From 66-474 sp051962095 (GTDB lineage Bacteria; Pseudomonadota; Gammaproteobacteria; Xanthomonadales; Rhodanobacteraceae), in assembly GCA_051962095.1 (NCBI GenBank), contig JBQCCP010000186.1, positions 1-7,248 on the forward strand: a DNA stretch of 7,248 nt, written 5' to 3'. Shown here piece by piece: positions 6,262-7,248 of the stretch (the first letter of the stretch is position 1; each line of letters begins with the position of its first letter). Under the pieces are notes generated by a model that searched no databases, was not told where the DNA came from, and saw only the letters and a list, made by a program, of their open reading frames with translations. Both the position numbers and the translations under genes were made by a program.

Positions 6262-7194
6262 ATGACGCCGCCCTACGTTTCCGCGGGACGCACCGACATC
6301 GGCAAGGTACGGCGCCGCAACGAGGATGCGATCCTCGTCCGTGACGCGGCCGGCCTGTGGGCGGTGGCCGACGGTCTGGGCGGCCACGCGGATGGCGATT
6401 ACGCGAGCCACGCAATCGTCGAACGGCTGGCCGCGCTGCCGCGCGGCGGCAGTGCGCTCGACTTCATCGAAGCGATCGAGGACGCCTTGGCCGGCGTCAA
6501 CGCCGAACTGCGGCGCGTCGCGCAGGCGCGCACCGCGGACCTGATCGGTTCGACCGTGGTGGTGCTGGTGTACGGCGATGCGTTCTCGTTGTGCGGGTGG
6601 GCGGGCGACAGCCGCGGCTACGTTTGCACGAACGGCGATCTCTCGCAGCTCACGCACGATCACCTGTACGGCGTCGACGCCGCGGAGCGCTGGAGCGGCG
6701 GTCCGGCCGAGGCACAGCCGGGCGGCGGCGTGCTGACCCGTGCGGTCGGCGCCGACCGCGCGCTGTACCTGGACTGGTCGGTGGCGCCCAACCTGCCGGG
6801 CACCCGGTTCGTGCTGTGCTCGGACGGCATCAACAAGGAAATGTCCGATGCGGAAATCGCCTCGGCTTGCGCCCGGCATGCTGCGCCGGAAGCGATACTC
6901 GATGCGCTGTTCGAAACCTCGCTGCAGCGCGGCGCGCGCGACAACCTGTCGGCGGTCGTCGTGGCGCTGCCCGGCGAAGCGCCGGCCGCGGTTTCCACGC
7001 GGGACGACCTGGCGCGCGCGGCCAATCACGAACTCGCGGCCCTCGACGAGGCGCACCGGCTCGGCGGACTCGCCCGCGACGATTACCGCGCGTGGCGGCG
7101 GCGCCTGCTCGCGGGCCTCGCCGAAAGCATTCGCGATTCCCGCGGCGCCGCGCCACGCCGGCCGGCGTGGAAGCGCTGGCTGGGGCGTGGCTGA
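6262..7194 (+). CDS. PP2C-family (PPM) serine/threonine protein phosphatase with SHOCT-like C-terminal extension
   Basis: Metal-dependent cytoplasmic phosphatase that removes phosphate from Ser/Thr residues, usually opposing a Hanks-type kinase. All PPM landmarks are present in 310 residues: KVRRRNED (15-22), VADGLGGH (35-42) with metal ligand Asp37, GST (96-98), AGDSRGY (114-120), LTRAVG (158-163), CSDGI with Asp188, and RDNLSAVVV (226-234) with Asp227. The catalytic domain ends near 238. A 70-residue tail follows: a short helical-hairpin-like segment (about 254-286, ELAALDEAHRLGGLARDDY then RRRLL) resembling SHOCT motifs, and a basic, Trp-containing end (RRPAWKRWLGRG). The N-terminus and the SDGINKEMSD stretch recall the PppA/Stp phosphatases found beside kinases or type VI secretion genes. 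No kinase, FHA protein or secretion gene lies in the window, so the partner is unknown. It is divergent from mltB, and the ATG has no clear ribosome site. Confidence 0.93.
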   Translation: MTPPYVSAGRTDIGKVRRRNEDAILVRDAAGLWAVADGLGGHADGDYASHAIVERLAALPRGGSALDFIEAIEDALAGVNAELRRVAQARTADLIGSTVVVLVYGDAFSLCGWAGDSRGYVCTNGDLSQLTHDHLYGVDAAERWSGGPAEAQPGGGVLTRAVGADRALYLDWSVAPNLPGTRFVLCSDGINKEMSDAEIASACARHAAPEAILDALFETSLQRGARDNLSAVVVALPGEAPAAVSTRDDLARAANHELAALDEAHRLGGLARDDYRAWRRRLLAGLAESIRDSRGAAPRRPAWKRWLGRG

Positions 7195-7248
7195 ACCGAG
7201 CTACTTCCGGCCTTTTAACCGTTCCCCAACACGTCGCGGCGTTACGCT

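Noticed and set aside
6108..6263. 52-residue N-terminal extension of mltB
   Set aside because: It is Arg-rich, would bury the signal peptide, and overlaps the plausible promoter region. The internal ATG at 6105-6107 gives a normal exported protein.
5806..7056. 416-codon minus-strand open frame across the divergent gap and opposite the phosphatase
   Set aside because: It would overlap both mltB and most of the PP2C gene. The composition is His/Arg/Val-rich without domains, while the PP2C frame has all metal-binding motifs.
7195..7248. Terminator after the phosphatase gene
   Set aside because: The 54 bases to the window edge include CTTTTAACC but no stem of useful length before it.

Overview
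The window is a compact, GC-rich, fully bacterial chromosomal segment. Codon use, the gene set and the protein sequences look like a gammaproteobacterium of the Xanthomonadales/Lysobacterales (Rhodanobacteraceae or Xanthomonadaceae type). That placement is an inference from family resemblance and was not tested by a search. I see no mobile element, tRNA, rRNA, CRISPR array or tandem repeat. No stretch longer than about 180 bases lacks a gene.

Reading along the minus strand from about 6107 down to 1775 is a five-gene cell-envelope cluster: mltB (lytic transglycosylase), rlpA (septal-ring lipoprotein with DPBB and SPOR domains), dacA (D,D-carboxypeptidase, PBP5/6 type), ybeD (DUF493) and lipB (octanoyltransferase). 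mltB/rlpA overlap by ATGA and ybeD/lipB overlap by GTGA. dacA and ybeD are 4 bases apart, and only the 146-base rlpA-dacA gap is large enough for internal regulation. The rlpA-dacA-ybeD-lipB order is the classical proteobacterial one, but lipA does not follow lipB here. Instead, after a 178-base gap holding a hairpin and a possible promoter, comes prc/tsp, the PDZ-containing tail-specific protease. It is also on the minus strand and is cut by the left edge of the window after 532 codons.

On the right, a PP2C-type Ser/Thr protein phosphatase (6262-7194, plus strand) is divergent from mltB across a 154-base intergenic region that probably carries both promoters.

Functionally, the first three genes act on periplasmic peptidoglycan: glycan-strand cleavage, denuded-glycan binding, and stem-peptide trimming. 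Prc in well-studied relatives controls peptidoglycan hydrolases by proteolysis. LipB is a passenger that starts lipoic-acid attachment in the cytoplasm. The segment is mostly conventional. The most unusual point is that RlpA has a serine (Ser140) where lytic-transglycosylase RlpA proteins have a catalytic histidine, with a changed loop just before it, while the partner aspartate is retained. Secondary points are low-complexity tails on the carboxypeptidase, a possible attenuator-like leader before prc, and a SHOCT-like C-terminal extension on the phosphatase. I did not find evidence of a wholly new system.
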